Source of the DNA: Pelagophyceae sp. CCMP2097
Taxonomy: Eukaryota; Sar; Pelagophyceae
Reading direction: 5' to 3'
Assembly (NCBI GenBank): GCA_026770575.1
Contig: MU657182.1
Span: 229,034-293,033 of the forward strand
DNA length: 64,000 nt
In this document: positions 22,855 through 35,265 of the stretch, in pieces
Position numbering within the stretch: position 1 is the stretch's first letter
Layout: every line of letters starts with the position of its first letter
The notes under the pieces: generated by a model
The model's database searches: none
Told to the model about the DNA's origin: nothing
Seen by the model: only the letters and a program-made list of their open reading frames with translations
Position numbers and translations under genes: made by a program

Positions 22855-23618
22855 GATGAAGTAAGTTGAGGTTGGGCCGGGGAGTGGTTGGTGAAGGATT
22901 AATCGGTACGTTGGGCGCTACTTCAACTTGAGTTTTATATAAATGCCGAAAACCCGGCGTCGAGAATGTTTTTTACCCGACCGGCTCCTTATGGGGTCCA
23001 TAACCTACATAAAAGACCCGTGATACCCACCCTTGCCCCTGGTAATACCTCGTACTTTGATGCTCGAAAGACCTTTAAGCTTTTGAAAAAGGTCGGTATC
23101 CAAGTTCGCTCCGTGAAGATATAGGATTCCTACCGGGACGTCGTCGCCTTCCGAGAGACTCCCGCCCTCCTCGTCCACGACACGCGTCGCGTAAGCCACA
23201 CCCTCCCCGGGCGCCCTGCTCTTCCACGACACGCGTCGCGTAAGCCATCCTCCCCGGGCCTCCCATCCGACAGGTATACTTGGTGTCCTCTTTCTACGGA
23301 AATCTTTGGAGCTCTCTTTGTCACTGCTCGTTCACGCCCTGCTCGTCCACGACACGCGTCGCGTAAGCCTACCCCCCGGCCATGCCGTGCACACGCGAGG
23401 TCCCCTGCCCTCGGGTCGTGTGCGCCTCAAATGATCTCTTGCAATGAATCTGTGCGCAGCCTTCGGCCTCCGCGGCTTGCACAGTGGTACCGGGCAGCCG
23501 CTTGCCCAAACCTTCTTTGGCGAGGTGTGTCCCTTTTAAGAAACAGGCTAGGCTCTATACTTTTCCGCCCATCTTTTTCCGAGTCGCGAGCGGCGAGCGC
23601 GGCGCGCTCTCCCCCGCG
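22855..23618. other. Spacer with an inverted partial repeat
   Basis: Divergent upstream region of fasciclin copy B and CAND1. At 23262-23369 there is a partial inverted copy of the 152-bp repeat. The box TCCACGACACGCGTCGCGTAAGCC, part of that repeat, recurs around 23175 and 23222, so fragments are stacked here. No gene is seen. Confidence 0.6.
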
Positions 23619-26600
23619 ATGAACCTCAACGAGCTGCTCGACAAGACGAGCAACTGGGATAAAGATGAGCGCTACATGGCCACCTCGGATCTGTGCTCGG
23701 AACTGCAAAAGGTACGCCGCCTTCCTCCCGCCACACGCCCACGATGCCTTTCGCCGGTGCGCCGCTCGACGCCTTGAACGCAGGACATCAAGATCGACGC
23801 CACCATGGAGCGCCGAATTTGCGCTTCCGTGCTGAAGCAGCTGGACGATCAGTCCAACGACGTCCAGTCCATCGCGGTCAAATGCCTCGGCGTCTTGCTG
23901 AAAAAGGTCCACGAGGAGCAGGTCCGTATTTACCCCCGATGCACCCGGAAAGTCAAAAGGCCCGACGACCCCACCAAGAGGCCGGCCTCGATAGAGTTGC
24001 GAGAGGCCGCTCGCGAGAGGCCGCTCGCGAGAGGCCGCGTCGCGCCGCCGCGTCTCGTCGTTTTGGTGGCACGCTTGCGCCTCGAGGTCGGCGAGATCTC
24101 GGAGAAGCTCTGCTCGCTGATCCTCGACGGCAAGGACGAACTCCGCGACATTTACTCAATTGGGCTCAAGACGCTGCGCGCGCCCGCGTCGACGCCTCAA
24201 GTCGGGGATGCCCGTTGGCGGACCGGCGCGGGCCGCCAGGGGCGGCGCCGAAGCCCGGACGTCGTCGTCTGTCACGTGGGCGTCGTCTCACTCGCGGCGC
24301 AGGCTTAAGGACGTTCCGGACGACATGGGGGCTTCTGTCTGCGACCGGCTCACCAAGCGCCTCCTCTCCGGCGTCGCCCAAGACGACAAGGTCGAGGTGA
24401 AGCTCGAGTCTTTCGAGAACCTGACCGACCTGCTGAAGCGGTTTGGCCAGCTGGTCCACGACGACCACGCAAACATCCTCGAGGTACAATTGTATAGGCG
24501 TCCTTTGCAAAGTCTTTGCAAAGTTTGCAAAGTCCGAACGAGACGGCACCGAGACCGGAGCCCCGCGCCCGAGGGCGGGGCGCGTGACGAGGGCCCCGTG
24601 CCAGGGCCCTCGGCCGGGACGTGAGGCCAGGTCCCCACGCCGCGACGCGGACCCTTGACGGGCCTTGTGACTCGGGCTGATACCGGGTCTTTGAGACCGG
24701 GTCCTCGATCATCCTCGGCGGGGCCTCGACGGGTCGATCGGGTCCCTCTACGGTCCCGCTTCCTCGACGGAAAACCCAGTGAGAGGCAACGCGGGTCTCG
24801 CTCAAAGTCAAGCCCATGTCCACATGCGCGCCACGCAGGTCGCGCTGAAGCAGCTCTCCGACACCAAGGCCGTCGTGCGCAAGCGCGCGGTGCGAATTTC
24901 CCCCGGGCCGCGCCAGGAAGGCCCCTCGTCGAGGAGCCCTGTCATCGCACGCGTCGCCACCGCCCGCGGCGAGCCGACGCGCCGCGTTTTAGGCGGCGTG
25001 CCTCGCCGCGCTCGCGACGTCTGCCGAAGAGAGCCTCCTCGAGCAGTACGTTTCCACGTGTTGAAGAAAGCATTTTTCAACGGCCTGTGTTGCCTTTCCG
25101 TGCCTTTCCTTGACGCTGCGGCCAGTCGGTGCACGAGGCCCTTCTTGCGAGGCTCCCATTTGGGAGCTTTCGTCGCGGTCTCGAATCGATCAAAACCCGC
25201 TCGACGGACGGCGTAGGCTCTTTTCCACTCTCCTCAAGCGCATCGACGCCGCCGGCGACGACGCAGAGTCGGCGCGCACGCTCATCCAGACCATCGGCAC
25301 CATCTCGCGCGCCGTGGGCGGGCGCCTCGGGCGACACCTCGACGAAGTGAGCTTCCTCTTTTGGCGGCGGGGCGCTCGGGGCGGCGGCCGAGGCCCTGAA
25401 TCGACCATCATCGCCTTAAAATCCGGTGTCTAGGTCGTGCCGGTCTTCATCCGTCACATTGGGGACGCGGCCAACGAGGAGCAGCAGACGGAGGAGGTGA
25501 ACGAGCTCCGTAAACGCCCGCGTCGGCAGTGTTGAAACGGATCGTCGCAGCAACGGTGCAAGCCGAGTTTTTGGGCGGCATCAGAGGCTCCTCGGGGTTT
25601 CGGAGGCCGCCCCTTTCGCTGTATTGCGGACCGCAGGAGTGTCTTTTGGCCGTCGCACCGTGGCGCGCCCGTCGCACCATGGACTCTAGGCGAAAACTGC
25701 TTTCAGGGCCTCGAATCCTTCGTCCTCCGCTGCTCGTCGGAGATCGCGCCGCACCTCGGGCCCCTGCTGCAGGCGCGCGGCCCGGCCCCCTCTTCCATTT
25801 CCGAAAGGGCGACGACGGTGGGCCTTGCCTGACTGACCCGCGAGCGCAGGTCTCGATGACGTTTGCGGCCTACGACCCCAACTACGCTTATGATGATGAT
25901 GATGAGATGGACGGCGGCGGGGACGACGAAGACGAAGCTTTTGAGGACGATGATTACGGGGGCGACGACGACGACGACGACACGTCGTGGAAAGTCCGCC
26001 GCGCCGCGATTAAACTTTGCGCCGCCATCGTCACGAGCAGGCCCCAGATGCTCGACGAACTCTTCAGTGCGTGGGGGGCGCCGTTGAAGCCCCGTTGCGA
26101 CGAGGGTGCAAGTGGCCATGCTTTGGGCCATGCAAAGCAAGTCCAGACTGCACTGAGAGGCACTTTTGAGTGCACCGAGAGGCACCTTTTGAGACCCTTT
26201 TCGACCGCGCTTCCCAGGCTCGCTGGCGCCGGCGCTGATCAAGCGCTTTAAGGAGCGCGAGGAGAACGTGTGTCGCGGTGTCGGACGGCAATCTCGGATC
26301 TCAAAGTCATCAAAGAGTCCCTCATGCAAGAGCGGTCACCGAGTCGCGCGTGGGAGCAGAGGGTTGATCGGCGCCCGAGGCGCGCACTCGAACAAGGGCG
26401 CGCGGTTCCGGGTGCCTTTTGAGCGTGGTCATGATGATCTCACGGCCCTCGACAGGGAGACGCGCCTCATCAATGTCAGGCGTTGCCTAGGTCCGAGTCG
26501 ACGTCATCGAGACGCTCACCGCGCTGCTGCGCACGTCGGCGGTGTCCCCGTTCGAGGCGCTCGCGTTCGGCGCGCGGAAGCACCCGCCGCAGCTGGCGGC

Positions 26601-29600
26601 GCTGGTGCCGGCGGCGGTGGAGGCAGGGCTGAAGCAGCTGACCGCCAAATCCAAAAAGTCGAGCGGCGGAGAAAAGCCAAAGGCGGCGACGTACGGCATG
26701 CTGCGCGCTTTGTGCGCCGCGCAGCCGGGCTTGCTCGGCGCGCACTCGGAGGCGCTGGTGAAAGCGTGAGTTTTCCGCGCCTGCAAAAGGTGGGGACACC
26801 CGGACGCACGTCCCCAAAAAACGGACGCGCGTCCCCCAAAAAACGGACGCGCGTCCAAAGTTCGAAATTCGCACCGCCCTCCGCTCCGGGCGGTTTGGGG
26901 GAGGCGGCTCCTTTGGCTCTTTGGGAACGCGGGAGAGACGACAAGGGGTGCCGGAAGCGGCGGGGTATTCCAAGTCGACGGGCGGACGCAGGTGCGAGGT
27001 GGGCCTCAAGGACAAGTCCCAGCCTTTAAAGCTCGACGCTGCTGCTCTGCTGCGGTGCGCGGTGGAGACGCACGGCGCCGAAGTGTTCGCGCAGCACGTC
27101 CCGAAGCTGATCCCGATTGTGGCTTGCCTCGTGAAGGAAGACTGGTACAAGCTCATTGCTGAAGGCTTGCGCTTAGTGGCCACCTTTGCCGCCGTGGCGC
27201 GGCCGAACGCCGCGTCGGCGTCGGCGAAGGCGGCGACGGCGTCGTCGTTTGGAGATGCGGATCTGGTGAAGATGGCGCAGTCTTTATATTCGGCTTTGGA
27301 GCCTCGGCTGTACGCTCACGACATCGACCACGAGATCAAAGAGTGCGCCATCGCCGCCGTCGGCGCGTTGGCCACTCGACTGGGAGACAAGCTCGTCGCT
27401 CTCCCGTCGGCGAAAGCGGATTCCAACGACGTGCTCGGCGAGGTGATTGCGCTTCTTGGGGAGCGCCTGAAGAACGAGTCGACTCGCTTGGCGGCACTCC
27501 GCGCTCTGGGAGACGTCGCGTCGTCGGCGCTGTCTTTGGACGTGTCGGTGATGCTGCGCGACGACTCGGTGGCGGAATTGTCGGCGCTGCTGAGGCAGCA
27601 GTCGCGGCTTTTGAAACAAACGACATTGGAGACTCTTCGACTGCTCATCGAGTCCAAGAATGCGGCAGAGCAAATGTCCGCCTCGCTCTTGGCGACGCTC
27701 CTCAGCGAGTCTGCGCCGCTGGTCTCCGACGACGACTTGCACTTGGCGCATCTGGCCATCCACGCCTCGCTCGCGGCCATCCGTGCGCCCCGCGTCCCTT
27801 CCGAAGAAGAGCCCTGCGCACCGACAATATGATACAGCAAGCGGGGATCGGTGAGAGGGCCCCGCGCGTGGGTGAGCCGCGACGTGGATTGTAGGGAAAT
27901 TCGCCTCTTCGAAGAACGCGCCATCGGCGTCCGACTTCAAGGTGGTCTGCGATATGGCAGAGGCGCGCACGCTCCCGGCGGCGCTGGCCCTCGCGGCGTC
28001 GCCGCTCCTCCAGGGCGTGGCGCTGTCTTCCGTCGGCGAGTTATTTGAGGCTTTTCCTAGACGCGCTTTTCCCCGAGTTATTTGAGGCTTTTCCTAGACG
28101 CGCTTTTCCTAGGCGAGTTATTTGAGGCTTTATGCTTGCTGGCCCCGCACTGCGCCGACCTCAGCTTCGCCTCTCTTTCCCGCGCTCTGGGCGACGCCGT
28201 CTGCTCCGACGCGGCCCACGCGGGCAAGGCCAAGGGCGACGCCAAGGCGCCGCGCGCGGCGCCGAAGCAGGCCATGGCCAACGTCGGGCTCACGCTGGCC
28301 GTGCTCTGCGCCAACGCCGACGCGGCAACGCGCGCCGCAGCCGTGCGCGACATGCTCGCCACCGTCTCCGCCGCCGGCGACGGGAGCGCGACGGTGGCGC
28401 CGACGGAGGCGTTTTCTCGGCGTCACGTGGCGACTTTGACGCTTGGGGAGTTGGGGCGGCGCGCGGCACTGCAGCGCAACGTCTGGGACGCCCTCTTCGC
28501 CGCTCTGGCCGCGGAACGCGAGGACGAGCACAAGGCTGCCGCCGCCTGCGCTCTGGGGCTCGTGACGGCGGGGGGGGCGTCGACGCACCTGGAACCCTTG
28601 CTCGCGGCGCTCGAGGATTCAGCCTGCGCGGACCGCGAGTACGTCCTCCTCGTCGCTCTCAAGGAGGTCTGCGTCGCCGTCGCGGCGTCGGCGGCCGCCG
28701 ACGCCAAGTCTGCGCTCTGCGCCGCCGCGCCGCGGGCTTTAAAAAGGCTGCTGGCGTCGAGCGACTCTGCGGACGAGCCCACCCGGAACATGGTCGCCGA
28801 GTGCGTCGGGGCGCTCGTGCTGCTCGCGCCAGAGGTGCGTTGAAATGCCATTGCATACTCTGCAACTTGATTGAGCCTGGTCCGCTGGAGATGGTTATAT
28901 AAAGAGCGCTGGAGATGGTTATATAAAGAGCCTCGTCACACGCGTAGGCCGTCGCCGCCGACTGCCTCGACGTGCTCCTCGCGCGCGCGCGGCCCGACGA
29001 CGAGGCCGACGCGCGCGCGCGCTGGACGGGCGTCGCCGCTCTGAAGCACGCCGCCTCGGCGCCCGCGGACAGGCTGGGCGCCGCGGCAGTGGCCGCGGTG
29101 AGTCCTTTGTGGTTTTCACAGCGACCCGCGAGCGACTCTGTAGGTCGCGCCGCGCGTCCTCACGGCGACGGCTCTGCTGGACGACCCGGACCTTTCCGTG
29201 AAGCGGCAGGCGGTGGTCATGTTGAATGCGTGCGCGTACCACGCCCCGCAGCTGCTTCCGTGCCCGCTCGGCGCCGTCGTGGCCACGGTGGCCGCTTTGG
29301 TGGACCTGCGCCTCGAGCGCGTCGTCGACCTCGGGCCCTTTAAGCACAAGGTCGACGACGGGCTGCCGATCCGTAAGGCGGCGCTGGCCGCCGTCTCGAC
29401 GCTCATCGACGCCAAGCTCGTCGACTGCTCGGCGATCGTGCGTCTCCTCCCGATGTGTCTTCTCGCGCCCGGGAGATGTGTCGTCTCGCGAGTCGGCGCG
29501 GACCCGCAAATAGGTGGCGTGCGTGGCGACTTCGCTGCTGGACAAGTCTGAGGACGTGCAGATCGCCGGCCACCTCCTCGTCGTCAAGCTCTCCGCCGTC

Positions 29601-30081
29601 GCACCCGACACGCTGCAAGCGCCCGCGTCCCATCAAAGGGGGCTCGACGCCACCGTGTGCCCGATGCCCCGTGCAAAGACCATGCGTCGAAACCCGGCAC
29701 GACGCACACACACGCACCCCCGCAGGTCTGCGCACGTGACCCCCATCGTGGACGCTTTGGACAAGACGGTCAACAAGAAGACCAAGGACTCCAAGGCCGG
29801 CACCGAGGCGGAGAGGGCCATGTCCGTCGTCCGGTCCGCCCTCAAGGCCGCCATCGCGCTCTCCACGGCGAGCGACCCGCGTCGCGGAAGCGCCCCTTCC
29901 CCTGAAACGGGGTCGCCGACGCCCCCGGTGCCTTTAGCGCGATGCTTCTTGGCAGGTGCGCGCGGCGCACCCGGCGCGCGAGTTCATCGCCAAGTCGATG
30001 AAGAAGGAGAAGCTCATGGCGGAGTTGATCCGCCTCGACCCAAAGCTCGAGCCCAAGCCGGCGCCGGCAGCTCTGGAGTAG
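23619..30081 (+). CDS. CAND1: CAND1, cullin-associated NEDD8-dissociated protein
   Basis: HEAT-repeat exchange factor that binds non-neddylated cullin-RBX1 and swaps substrate receptors of SCF ligases. The gene starts [21 protein letters not shown]; intron 23712-23783 leads to [13 protein letters not shown]. About twenty exons follow. Diagnostic stretches: [14 protein letters not shown] with an acidic loop then [17 protein letters not shown] (about 25870-26060); a long exon 27000-27830; [22 protein letters not shown] (about 29338-29405); and the C-terminal [19 protein letters not shown] ending at TAG 30079-30081. The hairpin YDPNY and FKHxVDDGL blocks are specific to CAND1. A 37/40-bp tandem triplication at 28038-28132 upsets the frame in one exon. 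Several internal exon ends are approximate. Confidence 0.92.
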
Positions 30082-30476
30082 GCCAGACGTAGACGCGCCG
30101 GCCGCGCCCGCAACCCGACCGACCCCGCGACGACGCCGGCCCAGGCCACGATCGAGACACCTCCCCAGACTGCATGCCTCGGACCATGCCTCCCATCTCG
30201 AAACGCCGCACGCGGCCGGGCCGGACCTCGGAGGCCCTCTAAGCTCCGCGACAGTGTGAATCCCAGCGCCCGACGGGGCTGCCGAGGCTCTCGAGGCAAC
30301 GAGGTGACCAGAGCGGAGGTCTCTTGGACCCGGGCCCCCCCTCGGCGAGTCCTCGGGTTGACCTCGGGTCCGAGTTCAGACCTTCGCTGAATGCATATTT
30401 TGGCGATAAGTTCAGAATCGAAGACATTCCGAACATCGACGTCGGCGGGTCGTTCGAAGGTCGGCGTCGGGAGAGC

Positions 30477-30820
30477 ATGGACGTCGATGCCGCGACGCGG
30501 GCCGCGACGTGGGCGGGCCTCGTCGGCGCGGCGCCCGTCGGCGCGGGGAGCGCGGCGGTGGTCCTCGCCGCGCATAAACTGTGGCCGGCTTTTGCGAAGG
30601 GGCTCGGCGCCTCGGGCAAGGTGCGCCTCGTGCACCGAGTGCGGCCCGCCGGGGTGCCGCGGAGGCTGGTCACACGTCTTGGGAGGGGACTGCTCACAGA
30701 GTACTCGGCTCACAAACTGCTCAGGTGAGCTGCATCATCATCCCGCCCTTCTTCGCGTTTGTCCTCTACGGGGAACATTCCATCAACCTGACCAAGCGGC
30801 AAAACGGTGGCGCACGATAG
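30477..30820 (+). CDS. Small two-helix membrane protein
   Basis: Two exons (30477-30620 and 30725-30820; 104-nt intron) encode 79 residues: MDVDAATRAATWAGLVGAAP... then VSCIIIPPFFAFVLYGEHSI. Two hydrophobic segments are separated by a short basic loop (HKLWPAFAKGLGASGK). No family recognised. The 30082-30476 spacer before it has no other supported feature. The frame extends upstream of the chosen ATG to 30324, but that part is low complexity. Confidence 0.5.
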
Positions 30821-30927
30821 CGGCCCGCCGCCTCAAGCGGCAAAACGGCGGCGCGCGAGAGCGGTTCGTGTACATCAAATTTATCACATATCTTTGTCTT
30901 CCGGGGCGCCCGAGGGTCGCCAGTTTG

Positions 30928-32815
30928 TCAGTCGCCGAGGTCCGAGTCGTCGTCGCTGTCGCCGCCGTAGGCCAGCTTCCGGCGCGCGCCGCGGAGCTGC
31001 AGTACCGATGACGACTTGGGCGTTTTTCCGACGACGACGAGGCCGCCGCCCTCGTCGTCGTCGTCGTCGTCGTCTTCCGTGGCGTCGCCGAGGTGCGGCG
31101 CGGGTCTCTCTCCGCCGCCGCGCGCCGCGCGCGAGATGCGCGTGCCGACGGCGCGGAGCGTGGCCGCGCACTTGAAAGTCGTCGCCGCCGCTCTTTCCAA
31201 GTCGCCGATGGCCGCCAGCGCGTGCGCGGAAACGTCGGCGACTTTCAAGCAGTCCGCGGCCGCCAGAGTCGCGCGCAGCAAGACCCGCGCCGCTATGTGC
31301 GGCTTGGACTCGTGCGCGCCGGTGCGCTCGTACGTGCGTGTCGTCGCCAGGTGTGCCATGGCGGAAAGCGTCTCCGGGCGCCGCCTTAAAGCGCGCGCGA
31401 GGGCGGCGCCCACGTCGTCCGTGAGCACGACGGCAGCGTCCAAGCGCGCCACCTCGTCGGCCAAAGCTTGCAGCGCGCCGCGCCGCTGCCGGCGCACGTC
31501 GCCGAGGAGCCAGGCCACGGCGCAGCGCGCTGCGCAATCGGCGCGCGCGCGCTGCGCCAGGACGGCGGGCCAGCGGCTCCTGCGGACGCGAACGCAAAAG
31601 CTCACAGCCGCGCGCGCGCACTGCCGCCGTGCCCCGGCCCAGCCGCCGCTGCCTTGTTCCTCGCTGGGCCGCGCCAAATCGAGGCGCGCGACGCGCCGGA
31701 GGCGCTCGGGCCAGCCGGCCTCTAAAAGTGCGACGAGGACGGAGTCGTGCTGCGACGCGTCCTCCTGCGGCGTTTGCGGCGAATCGTTGCCCGGCGTCGG
31801 CGAAACCGTCACCGCCTGCGCCGGCGGCGGCGGTGACGCCGGCGGCGCAGGCTGCTGGAGGCCCTCGACAAAGGCGAGAATGGCCTCGGGCCCGTGACTT
31901 GATTTCAACGCCGACCGCTCAAGCGTCGCGAAGAGCGCCGTGAGGAAGGTGACCAAGTAAGCGCGGTGCGGCTGGAAGATGTCGTCGACGTTTGCGAACA
32001 AGTCGCACCTGCGCGCGTCGTCTCAAAAGGGGTCGGCGCGCGGCGGCTCAAAGGGGACGCACCAGAACTCGTGCAGGCCCTCGAGAGGCGGCGCGTTGGC
32101 GCGGAGCGCGGACGCGTCAAACGCCCCACCGCCTCGCAGCGCTCTTGCCACGTCGCACGCCGTGCGCAGCGGCTCCAGCGCCGGCCTCGGGAAGCCGCCG
32201 CCGCCGCCGCACCGCAGCGGCGCCCAGCCGAGGTCGGCCATGGCCGCGCAGGCGCCTCGGACGCCTTCGGCGAGCGTGAAGGAGCCAATATCGTCGTCGC
32301 GGAAGCAGGAAAGCGACGCAATCGTCCCAAAGTCGCGGGCCTCGAGGTAGCCGAGGGCGCGCGCGGCGCACTGCGGTGGCAGGCCTTGGAGGAGGCCAGC
32401 GCCGGCGCCGAGTCGAAGCCGCATGCGTGGCTTGAGGTCCAACCCTCCGCAGCCTCTGCGGTGGCGCTTCGACGCGCGCGCCGCGGCGGCGCCCGCCACG
32501 TGCCGGCTCAGCGCCGCCGCGGCCGCCTCGTAGAGGTCCGTCGCCGCCGCCGCCGCCTGCGCCGGACGATGCGTCGGTCGCTCGAGAGCCCGAGGTCGGC
32601 TCGCGCGCGGGCGCGGGCGCGGCGGGCGGCGGGCGCACCTCGGGGCTCAGCGGGCCGGGCTTGTGGCGCCGCAGCGCCGCCGTCGAGGACCGCAGCGTCT
32701 GCGCGAGCGGGGCGGCTGCCGGCGGCGCCAGCGAAGAAATCGGCGCCAGAGCTGGCGCCGGCGCCGCAGCGAAGCGGCACGGCGCGGGCCGGCGGCGGCC
32801 CTGCTTCGGCGGCAT
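30928..32815 (-). CDS. F-box-like protein of unknown role
   Basis: Three exons (32639-32815, 32063-32556, 30928-32008) with introns of 82 and 54 nt give 583 residues from MPPKQGRRRP. The Pro/Ala-rich start is followed, near residue 100, by LLQGLPPQCAARALGYLEARDFGTIASLSC, whose spacing resembles an F-box. The rest is Ala/Arg-rich helical sequence (HIAARVLLRATLAAADCLKV, AHALAAIGDLERAA) with an acidic EDDDDDDDEGGG loop close to the end. The second intron uses a GTGCGT donor and removes an in-frame TGA, joining HEFW to CDLFANVDDIF. An SCF substrate-receptor role would follow if the F-box is real; that is inference. Confidence 0.5.
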
Positions 32816-33451
32816 GCCCCGGACGCCCCCGAGGCGCCGGGCAGCGCCCTCGCACGACGCGGATTCGCGATGCTTCTCCAGATCCAGACTTAAAACTTGT
32901 CGCTACCTTTTTGTGACTTGACGCAACACTTACTATGTGACTAGTGTACCGCACTTGGGGCCTTCTCGGCGGCTTAAGGCGGCGCGGCCCCCGAGAGGTT
33001 TCGCCAGGGGGACGGCGAGGCTCCGTCGTGGGTCGATCGAGGCCGCTCTTACGCTGCTCGAGTTCGGGGTCCAGGGCGCCGGGGGGCGCCTCTGGGGTCG
33101 GGGTCCGGGCTCTTTGGCCGCGGTCGCTGGGCGCGGCCACGGGCACGGGGCTTCTCGAGGGCCGGCCGGCGCGGGCGCGTCGCGGGCCGCGTCCGCGGAC
33201 CGTCCTTTTGCCGGCGCGGGTGCGCGCGCGTCCCGCGCGGCCGGGTCGCGCGTGTCCGGGTCGCGGACGAAGCGCGCCGCTCGACCGCGTCGCGCGACCG
33301 CGTGCCGTCGACGACCTGGTCGATGGCGACCGATCGAGGGCGTATGGACAGGCCGCTGCTCGTGTGCCGGCCGCGCCTGGGCCTGCCCGCGTCGGGGAAC
33401 CAACTGCGAGGCAGGTCGCTGCTCGTCGGACTCCACGGCGGCGAGTCCCTT
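32816..33451. other. Intergenic region
   Basis: 636 bp between the F-box-like gene start and the glycosyltransferase stop. Very GC-rich from 32960, with long frames on both strands that have only Arg/Pro/Ala composition and no motif. I see no supportable gene. Confidence 0.5.
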
Positions 33452-34923
33452 TTACGGCGGGAAGAAGAGTTCCCTGAAGGCGGTGCAGCCGTTCTTGCCG
33501 GCCAGGGGCTTTGTCGGCGTTTGGTGGTGCAGGGCGGGCTCCATCTGATCCGGCCTCGAGGGCCCTTTCGGCGCCGTAAAAGCCTCGACGCGCACGAGTC
33601 GCGTCAGGTCAGCGCAGTGCACGCCGCCGGCGAGTATTGCGTCGAGGTCCGCCGCTTCGAGAGAATCGAGGCGCTGCCGGTTTTCCACGGCGTCGAAGAC
33701 AGCCCCGAAATACTCCGCCAGGGCCGCGGGCCTCAAAAACGTGTGCGCCACGGCCCGGGCGTGGTGCACTAAAGCCTGCGCCCAAACAGCGTCGGCCTTT
33801 AAAGCTTGGACGGTCGTGAAAACTGTCGAGACGTCGACGTCGAGGTGCGTGGTGTTGTGCTCCAGGGCTGCATAATACCACTGCTTCACCTGCATGTCCC
33901 CCGCAGATTCAAAAGATGCGTGCCACCTTAAAACCACCGCGCCGAGGAGCCAGAGGTAATTCAAGTTGCGTGAGTAGCTGCCGGAGACCGACCCCGGTAA
34001 GTCGGCGAGGAACTGATACTTCACATAACCTTCGTGCGGCACGGCCGCGGCGAGTACGGCCGCGCAGCCTCGGGCCAGCGCGGCGCGGTGCGCGTTTGTG
34101 AGCGGCAGCGACGCGCAGGTCAGAGCTTTTTTACGTGGCTTGCAGTCATTAAACTTTACGTCGAATGTATCTTTCATGCTCATCCCCAGCGCCGCCGCCT
34201 CCAGCCGCGCATAATTCCCAACCTCCTTGGCGCAGCTAGCGTTCGACGCGTCCGCCGTGCCGCTCAGCTTGCCACGCCAGAACCTAAAAAGTTGAATCGC
34301 AACATTTCCCGGTCGAAGAAGACGCACACGCGTTTATCTCGGTTGTCCCACTTTCTCCTCGACGAAACCTGCGTCAGTTTGTCGTAGTCCTGCATCCACT
34401 CTTGCTTGAGGTGGCCGAAGTACGGGTTCGGTACTAGGATATCATCGCATCGGCCTTGCATTGTCGCAATCACGAGAGCGGGCACGTCCGAGGCACCTTT
34501 ACACCCATCGCCGTGGTCTCGCCGGCCCGACGAGGACGGATCGAAGACGTAGACAGCGCTCTCGCCGCGGTTGCGCTGCGAGATTATTGATTGGATGAGG
34601 CGCGCGTGGAGACCGGATTTGACGTCCACCTTGAGCGACGGGCCGTCGACGTAGACACGTCCGCGGATGATCCAGACAATCTTTCTGCGCCGTCGCGCGT
34701 CGCGGTCCAGCAAAGCCGAGCTGACGGCGTGTTTCGCCGCCGCCGACGCCGAAACGCTTCGCCGCAACACGCGCGCCTCGACGCTCCTTTCCAGAGCGTC
34801 AAACACGCGCAATTTTGCCGCCGCCGCGTCGTACTCCGCCGGCGCCGCCCACGCCGCGCACACGAGGAGGATGAGCAGCGCCGCCATCGCCGCGCGGCCG
34901 TCGGAGGTCTTCAATTTTACCAC
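33452..34923 (-). CDS. GT90 (CAP10/POGLUT-like) glycosyltransferase
   Basis: Two exons (34328-34923, 33452-34283) with a 44-nt intron (donor GTGCGT) give up to 475 residues. The hydrophobic MAALLILLVCAAWAAP, 13 residues in, looks like a signal anchor and may be the true start (34887). Family features of CAP10/KDELC-type O-glycosyltransferases: RDKRV then FWRGKLSGTA at the exon junction (the conserved WRG), YARLEAAALGMSMKDTFDVKF, and HEGYVKYQFLADLPG with SGSYSRNLNYLWLLGAVVL, where the family has the nucleotide-sugar loop and Arg. Predicted to act in the secretory pathway on glycoproteins or polysaccharides; the donor sugar cannot be told. Confidence 0.8.
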
Positions 34924-35265
34924 AGCAAATACAAATGCATGTTGAGATTTTTAGAATTCATCAGACGGCAGTTTCCTAAGGAATTCCTACAAATTGTACT
35001 ACAATTATTGTAGACATAATTTCGGAATTGTTCGATACATTACTTTGGACTAGGAAGGGTCCCGAGAACGTCGAGACGTGGCTTAACGTGGCACCCGCCC
35101 TTGAACCGGCGGACCAGACGCAGGCCCGACCCTCACCACTTCCTTCGAGGACCGCTGAATGACTGGTGTCTGCCCTTTGCGAGAGGGCGAAAGTCGAGTC
35201 GAAAAGCGCGATCAGATATCGTATTAGCATTGGGGCAGGCCTCGCCGCGGGCGCCGTCGGGGACC
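34924..35265. other. Intergenic region with palindromes
   Basis: 342 bp upstream of the glycosyltransferase. It contains AAGGAATTCCTAC near 34979 and dyad-like TTGTACTACAATTATTGTAG shortly after. The rest shows nothing clear. Confidence 0.5.

Noticed and set aside
23170..23370. Spaced repeats as a CRISPR array
   Set aside because: Only three irregular copies with unequal spacing in a eukaryotic genome; they are fragments of the 152-bp repeat.
28892..28929. TATATAAAG boxes as a promoter
   Set aside because: They lie in a CAND1 intron within a 24-bp tandem duplication and no gene starts after them.
32009..32062. In-frame TGA as a possible selenocysteine codon in the F-box-like gene
   Set aside because: A 54-nt GTGCGT...AG intron removes it and gives a continuous frame, a simpler explanation.
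32937..33548. Several overlapping long frames in the spacer
   Set aside because: All are Arg/Pro/Ala-rich consequences of high GC; no domain, no intron logic, no preferred strand.
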